A DNA stretch of 64,000 nucleotides from assembly GCF_003013405.1 (NCBI RefSeq), contig NZ_PXZL01000013.1, forward strand, positions 186,001-250,000, in the 5' to 3' direction. A program made the translations under genes and the position numbers. Shown piece after piece: positions 15,161 through 23,149 of this stretch. The stretch's first letter is position 1, and the number at the start of each line of letters is the position of its first letter. A model generated the notes under the pieces. That model did not search any database, was not told the DNA's origin, and was given only the letters and a program-made list of their open reading frames with translations. Source of the stretch: Brevibacillus formosus. Its GTDB lineage: Bacteria; Bacillota; Bacilli; Brevibacillales; Brevibacillaceae.

Positions 15161-15188
15161 AAGAGAGCTGGTGGGCTCTCTTTTTGTT
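15161..15188 (+). terminator. terminator after cotJ operon
   Basis: AAGAGAGC (15161-15168) pairs with GCTCTCTT (15175-15182), followed by T-run. Confidence 0.85.
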
Positions 15189-15226
15189 TCTATGGCTGCT
15201 GTGGTTCAAAGGCCGGCGGAACAACT

Positions 15227-15304
15227 CCCCAAGATTGAAAATATTATGTTGAGAAAAGCCTTCAGGAAAGAAAGCTTTTCTCTACTCATCTGTAAAGATT
15301 ATTC
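15227..15304. repeat. direct repeat copy A flanking the stalk-domain gene
   Basis: This segment aligns in the same orientation with 16105-16181: both begin with CCCCAAGATTGAAAATA, contain a GAAAAGC...GCTTTTC hairpin, and end in a CAT...AATCGG-like tail. They differ at scattered positions, so it is an old duplication. The hairpin also acts as terminator for the gene at 15286. Confidence 0.6.
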
Positions 15305-16095
15305 GGAACGACGATGATGGTTTTCTGACCCCCTTTATGTTCAAAAACAACATAGTAATCCAGCATTTCTACAATATCTCGTAAAGGTACAACCAGAGTG
15401 GTGTTATTGTACAGCTTTGCTTTTCCCGACACAGTAGTTTCACGACCTTCATTAATAAAGCGATCACTGCCAACCGGTATGACTATTTGTCTATCGTAAT
15501 CCATGATATCTCTTAGGATGAGCGTTGCCGTTTGGGTAGGATCATTCCACAGGATCGTAGCACCAAGAACGTCGGCTAACTCGCGAAGGGAAACATAAGT
15601 GATATCATTTTCAATAAAGGTTTGTTGCACAAGCTTTTTATTATTTACGGTCACAATCACAGCTGAGTCGTCTTTATAAGGAGCAGAGTTATCGCGGATA
15701 ATCAAAATACTAATTTTTCTGATGTCATTTATGTTTTTAAACCTAGAATCAATAAAATCTAAGGGCAGTTCAAATTTTGCTTCTACAAAATGTCCCGGCT
15801 CTAGCTTCAACGATGAATTGATAACAGTGTGGCTAGTTTCGGGGTAGAAGTGGTCCATTCCGTTTTTGCCCGCAAATGAGAGACCTGCGTAGCTAAAATT
15901 TGTAGCGGTTGCTTCACCTAGATTAAGTAATAGGGCATAAATAAAAAACGTGTTGTTGTCCTCTGATCTTCCATAAATCATTGAATCTACAATGACATTT
16001 GCCTTGAGTTCTGCCCCTTCAGACACTGGAACTGAAGCAAAGAAAATAAAAAAAATTGCAAGAAAGCACGCTAAAAGTCTAACCATTTTCACCAT
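15286..16095 (-). CDS. secreted protein with copper-amine-oxidase-type stalk domain
   Basis: A 269-residue exported protein. A signal peptide covers the first 27 residues (ACFLAIFFIFFASVPVSEGAE). The middle (residues 30-150) is a beta-rich domain that I do not recognise, with FSYAGLSFAGKNG and LEPGHFVEAKFELPL. The C-terminal 110 residues resemble a copper amine oxidase N-terminal (stalk) domain: ITYVSLRELADVLGATILWN, then TLVVPLRDIVEMLDYYV. Such domains are cell-surface modules and do not indicate oxidase activity. The ribosome site GGGGTGATT is supplied by the flanking repeat. The gene sits exactly between two imperfect copies of a 78-base sequence. Confidence 0.75.
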   Translation of the reverse strand: MVKMVRLLACFLAIFFIFFASVPVSEGAELKANVIVDSMIYGRSEDNNTFFIYALLLNLGEATATNFSYAGLSFAGKNGMDHFYPETSHTVINSSLKLEPGHFVEAKFELPLDFIDSRFKNINDIRKISILIIRDNSAPYKDDSAVIVTVNNKKLVQQTFIENDITYVSLRELADVLGATILWNDPTQTATLILRDIMDYDRQIVIPVGSDRFINEGRETTVSGKAKLYNNTTLVVPLRDIVEMLDYYVVFEHKGGQKTIIVVPNNLYR

Positions 16096-16104
16096 TTCAA
16101 ATCA

Positions 16105-16181
16105 CCCCAAGATTGAAAATAACATGCTAGAAAAGCCCTCCGTAAAAGAAGGCTTTTCCCTCACACATCCATAATAATCGG
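16105..16181. repeat. direct repeat copy B, overlapping the end of the RNase J gene
   Basis: This is the partner of 15227-15304. It contains the terminator of the RNase J-type gene (AGAAAAGCC / GGCTTTTC around 16131-16158) and reaches into that gene's last codons. The last codons of the two flanked genes also correspond (P-I-I-M-D-V-stop and P-N-N-L-Y-R-stop). Confidence 0.6.
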
Positions 16182-17828
16182 CAGGATCATGGGTCTGCGC
16201 TTTGTTTTGGCATATACGAATTTCCCAATCGATTCCCGCATTCCTTGCTTCAAGCGATTCCACTGACTCACATTCGCTTCCTGCAAATTGGTGATCACCT
16301 CGGATGCAATGCGAGTCGCTTCTTCCAACAGGCCCTCTGATTCCGGGGCATGGATGAATCCGCGAGAAATAAGGTCAGGACCCGACAAAATCTTGCCGTC
16401 GGTTTTACTGCGCGTCACAACGATCACGAGGATGCCATCTTCCGAAAGATGTTTGCGATCCCGTAATATTCCATTCCCTACATCACCGATTCCTAAACCA
16501 TCCACCAACGTATTTCCAGCAGGGATTTTTCTTTCCTGCACAGCCACACCGTCATGAATATCCACGACATCTCCGTTATTTACAATGAAAATGGACTCGA
16601 AATCAACACCGACAGATTCAGCCAACAGACGATGTTGATGGAGCATCCGATACTCGCCGTGAATGGGGATTAAGTATTTTGGCTTCATGAGAGTGAGCAT
16701 GAGCTTCAATTCTTCCTGGAAGCCATGACCGGATACATGCATGCCTGTCCCGGAGCCATAAATTACGTTGGCACCCATGATAAACAGGTTGTCGACGATG
16801 CGCGCTACATTTCGTTCGTTCCCTGGAATAGGGGAAGAAGAGAGAATGACGGTATCGCCGCGTTCTACTTTCACGTGTCGATAACCGGAGGTCGACAATC
16901 GAGAGAGAGCAGCCATGGGTTCGCCTTGGCTTCCCGTGCATAGAACAGCAACACGGGCTGGATCGAGCTCGCTCACTTCTTCTATTTCTACCAGCATGTC
17001 TTCTGGTATATGTAAATAGCCTTGTTCCGATGCGATTTTGACCACATTGATCATACTTCGGCCCAGCAAAGCTAGCTTTCGATTTGTCGCTTCTGCGGCA
17101 TCTATGACTTGTTGGAGACGGTATACATTGGAAGCGAACGTCGAGACAAATATTTTCTGCTGTGCCTTACTGAATGCTTCTAGCAGACGATCGCCTACGT
17201 GTTTTTCTGATGGAGTAAAGCCTGGGCGCTCCGCATTGGTACTTTCCGACAACAAAGCCAATACGCCTTTCTGGCCGATTTCAGCCATTCTGTGCAAATC
17301 GGGGGATTGCTTATGCACCGGCGTTAAATCAAATTTAAAATCGCCGGTATGCACAATGGAGCCTGCTTTTGTCTCAAATACGACACCCAAGCAATCTGGA
17401 ATGCTATGGTTCGTCTGAAAAAAGCTGATTGTGAGCGAGCCTAATGAAATAGTAGAGTCACGATCGATGGAGATGAGGGTGGACTGATGAAGCAAATTAT
17501 GCTCCTTCAGCTTTAATTCGATAAGACCTAACGTTAAGCGGGTACCGTAAACAGGGACGTTTAATTGTCGCAAAAAATAGGGAATACCCCCGATGTGATC
17601 CTCATGCCCATGCGTGACAATCAAGGCGCGTACTTTTTCTTGATTTTCCAGCAGATAACTAACGTCCGGTATGATTAGATCAATTCCTAAATAACTCTCA
17701 TCGGGAAACTTCGAACCACAATCGATGAGGACAATTTCATCTCCATATTGAATCCCGTACATGTTTTTGCCGATTTCATATACTCCTCCTAAAGCAAAAA
17801 TAGAAAGAGTTTCATTCCATGTATTCAT
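16161..17828 (-). CDS. RNase J family ribonuclease
   Basis: A 555-residue metallo-beta-lactamase/beta-CASP ribonuclease. Family features: FALGGVYEIGKN at the start, zinc motif THGHEDHIGG (His73, His75, Asp77, His78), the HSIPD and HTGDFKFD motifs, beta-CASP SESTNAERPGF, GRSM, CTGSQGEPMAALSR, SGHG, HGEYR, and the ending KTKRRPMILPIIM. RNase J enzymes do 5'-3' exonucleolytic and endonucleolytic mRNA decay. The genome should also hold the usual J1/J2; whether this is one of them or an extra paralogue cannot be seen. The sequence is moderately divergent (for example LSEST for the usual LSDST). GGGGAGGT lies 12 bases before ATG 17828. Confidence 0.9.
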   Translation of the reverse strand: MNTWNETLSIFALGGVYEIGKNMYGIQYGDEIVLIDCGSKFPDESYLGIDLIIPDVSYLLENQEKVRALIVTHGHEDHIGGIPYFLRQLNVPVYGTRLTLGLIELKLKEHNLLHQSTLISIDRDSTISLGSLTISFFQTNHSIPDCLGVVFETKAGSIVHTGDFKFDLTPVHKQSPDLHRMAEIGQKGVLALLSESTNAERPGFTPSEKHVGDRLLEAFSKAQQKIFVSTFASNVYRLQQVIDAAEATNRKLALLGRSMINVVKIASEQGYLHIPEDMLVEIEEVSELDPARVAVLCTGSQGEPMAALSRLSTSGYRHVKVERGDTVILSSSPIPGNERNVARIVDNLFIMGANVIYGSGTGMHVSGHGFQEELKLMLTLMKPKYLIPIHGEYRMLHQHRLLAESVGVDFESIFIVNNGDVVDIHDGVAVQERKIPAGNTLVDGLGIGDVGNGILRDRKHLSEDGILVIVVTRSKTDGKILSGPDLISRGFIHAPESEGLLEEATRIASEVITNLQEANVSQWNRLKQGMRESIGKFVYAKTKRRPMILPIIMDV

Positions 17829-17992
17829 ACGCAGTCAATGACCTCCCCAAAACATCTTGTGGTTACTTTTGCCTATTGGAAAGCTGAGTATGTATGGATA
17901 GCAGGGGGGATCATGAGGCAAAAATGGATGAATGAACCAATCAGGAGTCGGGCACACTGGGGTAAGACTCATTTTGGAAGGGAGCAGCTCCG

Positions 17993-18412
17993 GTGAAAAC
18001 CAAACGATTTCTTTTCCGCTTGTTTCTATTGATTGCCATTGCGGCTGGTGTGGAATGGTTTGTGTATACGAACCAACAAGCGCAAACCGAAGTGGCAGCA
18101 GACGAGTCGCACGCTCATCACGCAGCGCCGACACTTGCTGTAACGCATACCCTTGTGAAAGATGACTTACAACTCAAATTAACCGTTACGAACTTCTCTT
18201 TTTCCCTCGAAAACATGGGGAAAGAAAACAAGCACGGAGAAGGGCATGTTCATCTGTACCTCGACGGCAAAAAAATCGCCAAAGTATTTGAGCCTAGCTA
18301 TGTCATGAAGGATATCCCGGCTGGGAAGCATGAGGTCAAGGTAGAATTGGCCCATAATAACCACGAGTCATATGGTGTTGCAGAGAGCTTTTCCATTGAG
18401 GTAAAGCCCTGA
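17993..18412 (+). CDS. membrane-anchored external protein, His-rich, beta-sandwich type
   Basis: A 139-residue protein with an uncleaved N-terminal membrane helix (RLFLLIAIAAGVEWFVYT) and an external domain. After a His-rich linker (DESHAHHAA) the domain has FSLENMGKENKHGEGHVHLYLDGKKIAKV, VMKDIPAGKHEVKVELAHNNHE and a final beta strand. The HVHLYLDG...PAGKH...VEL..N.H pattern occurs in small secreted beta-sandwich proteins sometimes linked to copper. Multiple His suggest metal binding; that is inference. GTG 17993 follows GGAAGGGAGC. It is a single-gene unit between RNase J and the PrcB-like gene. Confidence 0.65.
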   Translation: MKTKRFLFRLFLLIAIAAGVEWFVYTNQQAQTEVAADESHAHHAAPTLAVTHTLVKDDLQLKLTVTNFSFSLENMGKENKHGEGHVHLYLDGKKIAKVFEPSYVMKDIPAGKHEVKVELAHNNHESYGVAESFSIEVKP

Positions 18413-18440
18413 AAAGCAAGGGTAACTGTTGGGAAAAGGA

Positions 18441-18492
18441 AAAAAGCCGACTTCGATACGCCTTGTGGCATTCGAACTGTCGGCTTTTTTCA
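18441..18492. terminator. bidirectional terminator
   Basis: AAAAAGCCGAC (18441-18451) pairs with GTCGGCTTTTTT (18479-18490), with an additional TTCGA...TTCGAA in the arm. It separates two converging genes. Confidence 0.85.
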
Positions 18493-18500
18493 TGGATAGA

Positions 18501-18941
18501 CTAGCGCATATGCACGCTGACTTTTGCTTGCTGGTCTGGCAGGGCAATCACCAAAGTCGGATAGCTGATAACTTGGGTTTTCATCGAACCTGGGGCGGGT
18601 GCTTGTACCCGAACGTGTACGGCAAAGGCATGAGGGCCTGTCCGCTTGACATGGTCCGCCACTAAACGATATCCTCCTGTAGGGCGCTGTCCTGCACCCA
18701 CGACTACATAGGATTTTCCATTGGCACGAACGATGGTGTGTCCGCCATTTTTTCGAACTTTCTTCAAAGCTTCCTGCACGGCAGGAGGATATGGAGCAGC
18801 AACAGCCTCGTAAGTAGCATCTGCTTGTACAACCTCTTTCGCCACAGGCTCAGATACGGTAGGATGTTGAGGTGACAAGGCTTGTGTACCCGTTAAGGCC
18901 AAGGCTGCTGTTAAGAGTAAACTAGGAAATACATGCAACAT
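18501..18941 (-). CDS. secreted PrcB_C-domain protein
   Basis: A 146-residue exported protein. The N-terminus (MLHVFPSLLLTAALALTGTQA) is a signal peptide. The C-terminal 90 residues fit the PrcB C-terminal domain, known from the Treponema protease-complex component PrcB: VVVGAGQRPTGGYRLVADHV, then VQAPAPGSMKTQVISYPTLVIAL. No protease gene lies beside it here. ATG 18941 is chosen because GGAGGG lies seven bases before it; the frame remains open to 19073, overlapping the divergent gene, so the longer version is unlikely. Function unknown; protein-protein or protease modulation is inferred from the domain. Confidence 0.72.
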   Translation of the reverse strand: MLHVFPSLLLTAALALTGTQALSPQHPTVSEPVAKEVVQADATYEAVAAPYPPAVQEALKKVRKNGGHTIVRANGKSYVVVGAGQRPTGGYRLVADHVKRTGPHAFAVHVRVQAPAPGSMKTQVISYPTLVIALPDQQAKVSVHMR

Positions 18942-19002
18942 CAAGATCCCTCCAATTGGTAAAAATAATGAATCGAACATCATACAGACTGAGGTGACAG
19001 GC

Positions 19003-20898
19003 GTGCGTGTGAAGGATTCGCTGGAATACCTGTCCGAATCAACGCGACAAGCGATTCTACATGAACAAACCAAACGATATCAGATTGCCGAAGAGCAAGA
19101 TTTAACAGAGAGATTATTGGACCCGGTTTTTATTGGGCAAGTATGGAGACAGGCAGATGAGCTGGAACGAACCGTTATCCGGCTTTTCGTAACCAAAGCG
19201 ACGAGAGGTTTTTTTAGCAAACGAACTTGGGAACGCGAAACGGAAAAAGAGCACAGACATCTGTCAGTCGGCTTGACGAAATTGCGGCGGCTTGGACTGA
19301 TCTTGACTGTACGGAAAATGTGGAGTGAGATTGGCTATTTGATGCCACAAGAGGTTCGCGAGCAGTTGACAAACCAAATGCTGCCGGAAGCCTCTCAGGC
19401 TTATGTTTCTCTTTCAAAAACGCTCCCTTATTATATATCAGCAGGCAGGGGGATACAGCTGGATCTTTTTGGGCTTTTGTTGTTTGTTCGAGACAACCAA
19501 ATTCCCATTACGCAAAAAGGAAGTATTCATCGTAGGATGTCGCAAAAAATGCTGCCGCTACTCTCGCTTACAGACGAGCATGTAAAAGGAATCATCATTC
19601 CGCCACTCGATCAGGAACAAAGAGAGGGCTTATCCTTGACCGTTGTCCTTGATATTGCACTCAGACTGGGCTTGGTGTATAGAGAAGAGCGAGAACTCGT
19701 ACTCGATCTAAATCGAACGAAGCAATGGCTGCATCAACAACCACTCGTACGTTGGGAAGACATGTACCAACTCGTCATGGAACAATTTTTGCCGCATGGC
19801 GACTGGTGGGAATTTTTCATTCAATTGATGAGGCAGGTTCCTGTTGAGCAGTGGTGTTCCATCCATGAACAATTACGCATGCTAAAAGAATCAGGATTTC
19901 ATTTGCCTGACAATGCAGAGGAGCTCATTGTGGAACAATGGCTGCATTTACTGTTAGGCTTAGGATGGATTCAGCTCGGAATGGACGAAGAGCGAGGGAT
20001 TTTTTGGCGTTGGAGCAGTTTGCCGCGATTATCGTCGGAGGAAGGTTGGTTTGTGGACCCCACAGGTGCCATTACAATCCCTCCTCTTGTCCCGTTGCTG
20101 GATGTATGGGAGATCAGCCGATTTTGCCAGCTCCAATTTGATGGGCAATTGATTCGGGGTGAATTGCAAGCAAGGCTGTTGCAATCGTATTTGGCTCAAG
20201 GTGGGACGGAAGAGCAAGTCATAGAAAAGCTCCGTGCCTCCTGTGTTCATCCGTTGCCTGAGAGCTTGATTGAGGTGGTGAGTCAATGGGCGAGAACAGC
20301 CAGGCAGATTCAAATGGAGCCGTATTTCCTCGTGCGGACAGCACATGCTGGATTTCTGGAGGAATGGCGCGAAATTCCTGACTTTCGCCCATTTCTTACC
20401 CAAGTGATTTCACCGACTTCGTTTTTGATTCCGTTCTCGCAGGAAAAAGAACTAATCCGTCTCCTACGTCACTTTGGTTATGAGCCGCAAGTGCTGTCAC
20501 ACGTTGCTAGCGCAAGCAGAGAGCTTCAGCCACTCCAAAACAGTCAAGCGGGGAATAAAGGCTTGCTTCTCATTGAACGGCCTTGGGACGGTTATGCTAT
20601 AGAAAACACGTTCCCTGAGCAAAATGAGCAAATCGCAGCACTACCAAAAATGTGGACGAAGCATTTCCAATCGTACCATCCACAGTCCATGCGGGATTTG
20701 TTTAAGCGGGCCATAGAACTGAAGCTGGAAGTCGAGATCCAGCAAAGCGGAAAAGAAAAGCTGCGAGGGCTACCGACAGAAGTACGTCTGGAAATGGGGT
20801 ACTGGATGGTTTCGATTGCTGGACAGGGCGGCAAACAGTGCTACCGTCTCGACAACATTGAGCGAGTGCGCATTGTAGTGCCCGAATATCTGTACTAA
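19003..20898 (+). CDS. helicase-associated/WYL-like regulatory protein
   Basis: A 631-residue soluble protein. The N-terminal half is helical, with winged-helix-like segments (WERETEKEHRHLSVGLTKLRRLGL). Around residues 445-510, GFLEEWREIPDFRPFLTQVISPTSFLIPFSQEKELIRLLRHFGYEP resembles the helicase-associated domain found at the start of XPB/Ssl2-like proteins. The last 90 residues (LFKRAIELKLEVEIQQ...YRLDNIERVRIV) look like a WYL ligand-binding domain. No Walker motifs are present, so it is not itself a helicase. The GTG at 19003 is favoured by GAGGTGA five bases before it; 18994 and 19009 are alternatives. Confidence 0.6.
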   Translation: MRVKDSLEYLSESTRQAILHEQTKRYQIAEEQDLTERLLDPVFIGQVWRQADELERTVIRLFVTKATRGFFSKRTWERETEKEHRHLSVGLTKLRRLGLILTVRKMWSEIGYLMPQEVREQLTNQMLPEASQAYVSLSKTLPYYISAGRGIQLDLFGLLLFVRDNQIPITQKGSIHRRMSQKMLPLLSLTDEHVKGIIIPPLDQEQREGLSLTVVLDIALRLGLVYREERELVLDLNRTKQWLHQQPLVRWEDMYQLVMEQFLPHGDWWEFFIQLMRQVPVEQWCSIHEQLRMLKESGFHLPDNAEELIVEQWLHLLLGLGWIQLGMDEERGIFWRWSSLPRLSSEEGWFVDPTGAITIPPLVPLLDVWEISRFCQLQFDGQLIRGELQARLLQSYLAQGGTEEQVIEKLRASCVHPLPESLIEVVSQWARTARQIQMEPYFLVRTAHAGFLEEWREIPDFRPFLTQVISPTSFLIPFSQEKELIRLLRHFGYEPQVLSHVASASRELQPLQNSQAGNKGLLLIERPWDGYAIENTFPEQNEQIAALPKMWTKHFQSYHPQSMRDLFKRAIELKLEVEIQQSGKEKLRGLPTEVRLEMGYWMVSIAGQGGKQCYRLDNIERVRIVVPEYLY

Positions 20899-20970
20899 GG
20901 GTGTGCATCATGATACAATCAGGAATGACGTAAAGTTTTCAGGCTTTACGGCGAAAGGAGGTCTCGCTTA

Positions 20971-21426
20971 ATGGAAACATTGGAAGCTGTGGATATGACA
21001 CAGTTGATCATGGAGTCTCATGAGCTGTCCACGATGATTAACCAATCGCGCGAGGTCTCGGAGTATCTGGAGGCCAAACGCCAAATGGAAGCAGATGAGG
21101 AAGTGCAACGTCTGCTCGTCGTGTTCGAGGCTAAGAAGGAACAGTACGAAGATGTGCAACGGTTCGGGAAGTATCACCCGGATTACAATCATATATCCAA
21201 AGAAGTACGGGAACTGAAGCGCAGCATTGAACTGAGGGATTCCGTACAGGCATTCAAGCGAGCAGAGGATGCTCTGGATGAGCTCTTGTATCAGGTGAGT
21301 AGAACGATTGCTCATTCCGTCTCGGAAACGATCAAGGTACCGAGCAACAATCCATTTTTAGAGGCGCAGGGCAGCGGTTGCGGGACGGGCGGAAGCTGTG
21401 GCTGCAGCGTGAAAAAGCCTTCGTAA
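20971..21426 (+). CDS. ylbF: YlbF family regulator
   Basis: A 151-residue helical protein of the YlbF/YmcA family. In B. subtilis YlbF, YmcA and YaaT form the Y-complex, which carries Fe-S clusters and directs RNase Y-dependent mRNA maturation, affecting competence, sporulation and biofilm. The body (SREVSEYLEAKRQMEADEEVQRL, YHPDYNHISKEVRELKRSIE) matches. The tail GSGCGTGGSCGC supplies cysteines for a cluster. The start ATG 20971 has AAAGGAGGTC before it. ylbG follows after a short convergent gene, recalling the adjacent pair in B. subtilis. Confidence 0.88.
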   Translation: METLEAVDMTQLIMESHELSTMINQSREVSEYLEAKRQMEADEEVQRLLVVFEAKKEQYEDVQRFGKYHPDYNHISKEVRELKRSIELRDSVQAFKRAEDALDELLYQVSRTIAHSVSETIKVPSNNPFLEAQGSGCGTGGSCGCSVKKPS

Positions 21427-21427
21427 T

Positions 21428-21757
21428 TCACGCTGTTCCCGACTCATTTTGGCGCAGCAGAAAACAGTCTTCACAAAGATTGCCACAGCAAAATTGCTTT
21501 TCGTCAGGTACGCGAAAGCGGAAGCGATACACATGCTGCACGTCATCAGAACGCACGTAAATGCATTCTGGCTGTAATTTGGTATCAGTGGTCAGGCGCT
21601 CTCCTGTTTCCATGAGCTGCTTTGTTAAGAGAGGAGCAGGGAGCGTACTGCATACATAGAAAAAGAGCTGGCCTGCATAGGTTTGCCAACTGCTATGGGT
21701 GACGATTTTTTCGCGGTGAAGCGCTTCCTCGAATTGATGATAAAACGTAGCCAGCAT
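21428..21757 (-). CDS. uncharacterised small protein with C-terminal cysteine cluster
   Basis: A 109-residue protein that I do not recognise. It begins MLATFYHQFEEALHREK, has a hydrophobic middle (GQLFFYVCSTLPAPLL) and ends with FCCGNLCEDCFLLRQ, a dense Cys group that could hold zinc or an iron-sulfur cluster. ATG 21757 has an AAAGGAA site; the longer frame to 21829 lacks one. Its stop is two bases from the ylbF stop on the opposite strand, so the two mRNAs converge with no terminator between them and may overlap. Its placement between ylbF and ylbG is odd. Confidence 0.6.
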   Translation of the reverse strand: MLATFYHQFEEALHREKIVTHSSWQTYAGQLFFYVCSTLPAPLLTKQLMETGERLTTDTKLQPECIYVRSDDVQHVYRFRFRVPDEKQFCCGNLCEDCFLLRQNESGTA

Positions 21758-21832
21758 AGACCACGATTCCTTTCTGTAATAAGCTTTCACCAGTAAGTAT
21801 ACCACGATTGGGAAGGAGACCGACGGCAAAAC

Positions 21833-22177
21833 ATGAGAGAGCGACGTCTGGGGGTCGCCGTGTGGGTGAAAAACACGCGTGCCGCCAAAAATTTACGCAA
21901 ATTTGGCACCATTCATTACATCTCCAAGCGCTTAAATTACGTTTCGATGTATGTGGATGCCAATTTGTTGGATGAAACGATTCGCATTATGGAAAAGCTG
22001 CACTTCGTGACAAAAATTGAACGTTCCCATCGCCATGAGATCCCGGTAGAGTATAACAATGCCAGACCGGATAAGGCAAAGGAATACGATTATAAACAAG
22101 AAAAGAACCAGGTAATGGCACTAGCAGAAACCTTACAGACAGAAGAAAGCAGCCAAGCAACCGTTGGTTCGACATAA
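21833..22177 (+). CDS. ylbG: YlbG family protein
   Basis: A 114-residue protein of the YlbG (DUF2129) family, usually about 90 residues. The conserved part is RRLGVAVWVKNTRAAKNLRKFGTIHYISKRLNYVSMYVD, followed by a helix and VTKIERSHRHEIPVEYNNA. A Lys/Gln/Glu-rich tail of about 30 residues extends beyond the usual end. The function is unknown; it is conserved next to ylbF in Bacillales. The start overlaps no gene, and a strong terminator follows at 22187. Confidence 0.88.
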   Translation: MRERRLGVAVWVKNTRAAKNLRKFGTIHYISKRLNYVSMYVDANLLDETIRIMEKLHFVTKIERSHRHEIPVEYNNARPDKAKEYDYKQEKNQVMALAETLQTEESSQATVGST

Positions 22178-22186
22178 GTTGTTCAT

Positions 22187-22215
22187 AAGCTGCCATTTTT
22201 CGGCAGCTTTTTTGC
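22187..22215 (+). terminator. terminator after ylbG
   Basis: AAGCTGCC (22187-22194), loop atttttc, GGCAGCTT (22202-22209), T-run. Confidence 0.88.
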
Positions 22216-22320
22216 TTTTGTTAAACTGGCGTACATGGTATGCTAATGTGGAAGAAAACGAGAAGTCACGCGCATGAATGCGTTTTCAATGATAGATTAG
22301 GGAAAGAAAGGTGAGCATAC

Positions 22321-23085
22321 ATGATTCATCTGGATATTAACTGCGATATGGCAGAGGGCTTCAGCAGAGGTCGACAATCAGAGGACTTGGGGATTATGAA
22401 ATGGATCACCTCCGTTAATATTGCTTGCGGATTGCATGCAGGGGATCCCCATATTATTTGCAGAACAATCGAAGCTGCACTTAAGCATGATGTAAAAATC
22501 GGGGCACATCCCGGTTATGCAGATATTCAAGGCTTCGGACGTCGTTCGATGAACTTGTCTGTCAATGAAGTGTATGAGCTGGTGCTGTATCAAATTGCAG
22601 CCTTGGCAGGGACTACAAAAGCGCTCGGCGGAGAGCTGCACCATGTAAAGTTGCATGGCGCGCTGTATAACGAAGCGGCTGAACGCCCAGAGCTCGCGGA
22701 AGCGGTTGTCCAAGCCATTGCGGATATTGATGAAGAGCTGATTCTCTATGCACTGTCTGGCAGCAAGCTTGTAGAGGCAGGCTTGGAACACGGGCTTCAG
22801 GTGGCAGAGGAAGTGTTTGCAGAGCGGGCTTATTTGCCGAATGGTCGATTGGCCCCGCGTGAATTGGAAGGAAGCGTGCTGATCAGTAAGGAAGAGCGTA
22901 TGGAGCAGACACGTCAGCTCGTTTTAAAACAAAGAGTAATGACGGTCAATGGCGAGCACATTGACTTGGCGGCCGATACCCTTTGTGTCCATCACGAGAG
23001 CCATGACGTACTGCAATTCCTTGGCGAAGTACATAAGTGGGCAAAGCAAAACGACGTGAAAATTGAACCAATCACTGCTCGATAG
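22321..23085 (+). CDS. pxpA: 5-oxoprolinase subunit PxpA (LamB/YcsF family)
   Basis: A 254-residue protein of the LamB/YcsF family, the PxpA subunit of bacterial 5-oxoprolinase, which with PxpB and PxpC opens pyroglutamate to glutamate using ATP. Conserved motifs: LDINCDMAEGF at the start, NIACGLHAGDP, IGAHPGYAD, GFGRR, HVKLHGALYN, and EVFAERAYLPNGRLAPR. The usual partners pxpB and pxpC are not adjacent; they may lie elsewhere or the protein may act differently. The start follows GAAAGGTGAGC. A bidirectional hairpin separates it from modC. Confidence 0.85.
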   Translation: MIHLDINCDMAEGFSRGRQSEDLGIMKWITSVNIACGLHAGDPHIICRTIEAALKHDVKIGAHPGYADIQGFGRRSMNLSVNEVYELVLYQIAALAGTTKALGGELHHVKLHGALYNEAAERPELAEAVVQAIADIDEELILYALSGSKLVEAGLEHGLQVAEEVFAERAYLPNGRLAPRELEGSVLISKEERMEQTRQLVLKQRVMTVNGEHIDLAADTLCVHHESHDVLQFLGEVHKWAKQNDVKIEPITAR

Positions 23086-23088
23086 GTA

Positions 23089-23149
23089 AAAAGCCATCCA
23101 GCAATGCCGTCCCATTATCGGGAAATGGACGTTGCTGAATGGCTTTTTT
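23089..23149. terminator. bidirectional terminator between pxpA and modC
   Basis: AAAAGCCATCCAGCAA (23089-23104) pairs with TTGCTGAATGGCTTTT (23132-23147), with one mismatch; A and T runs on both sides. Confidence 0.85.
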
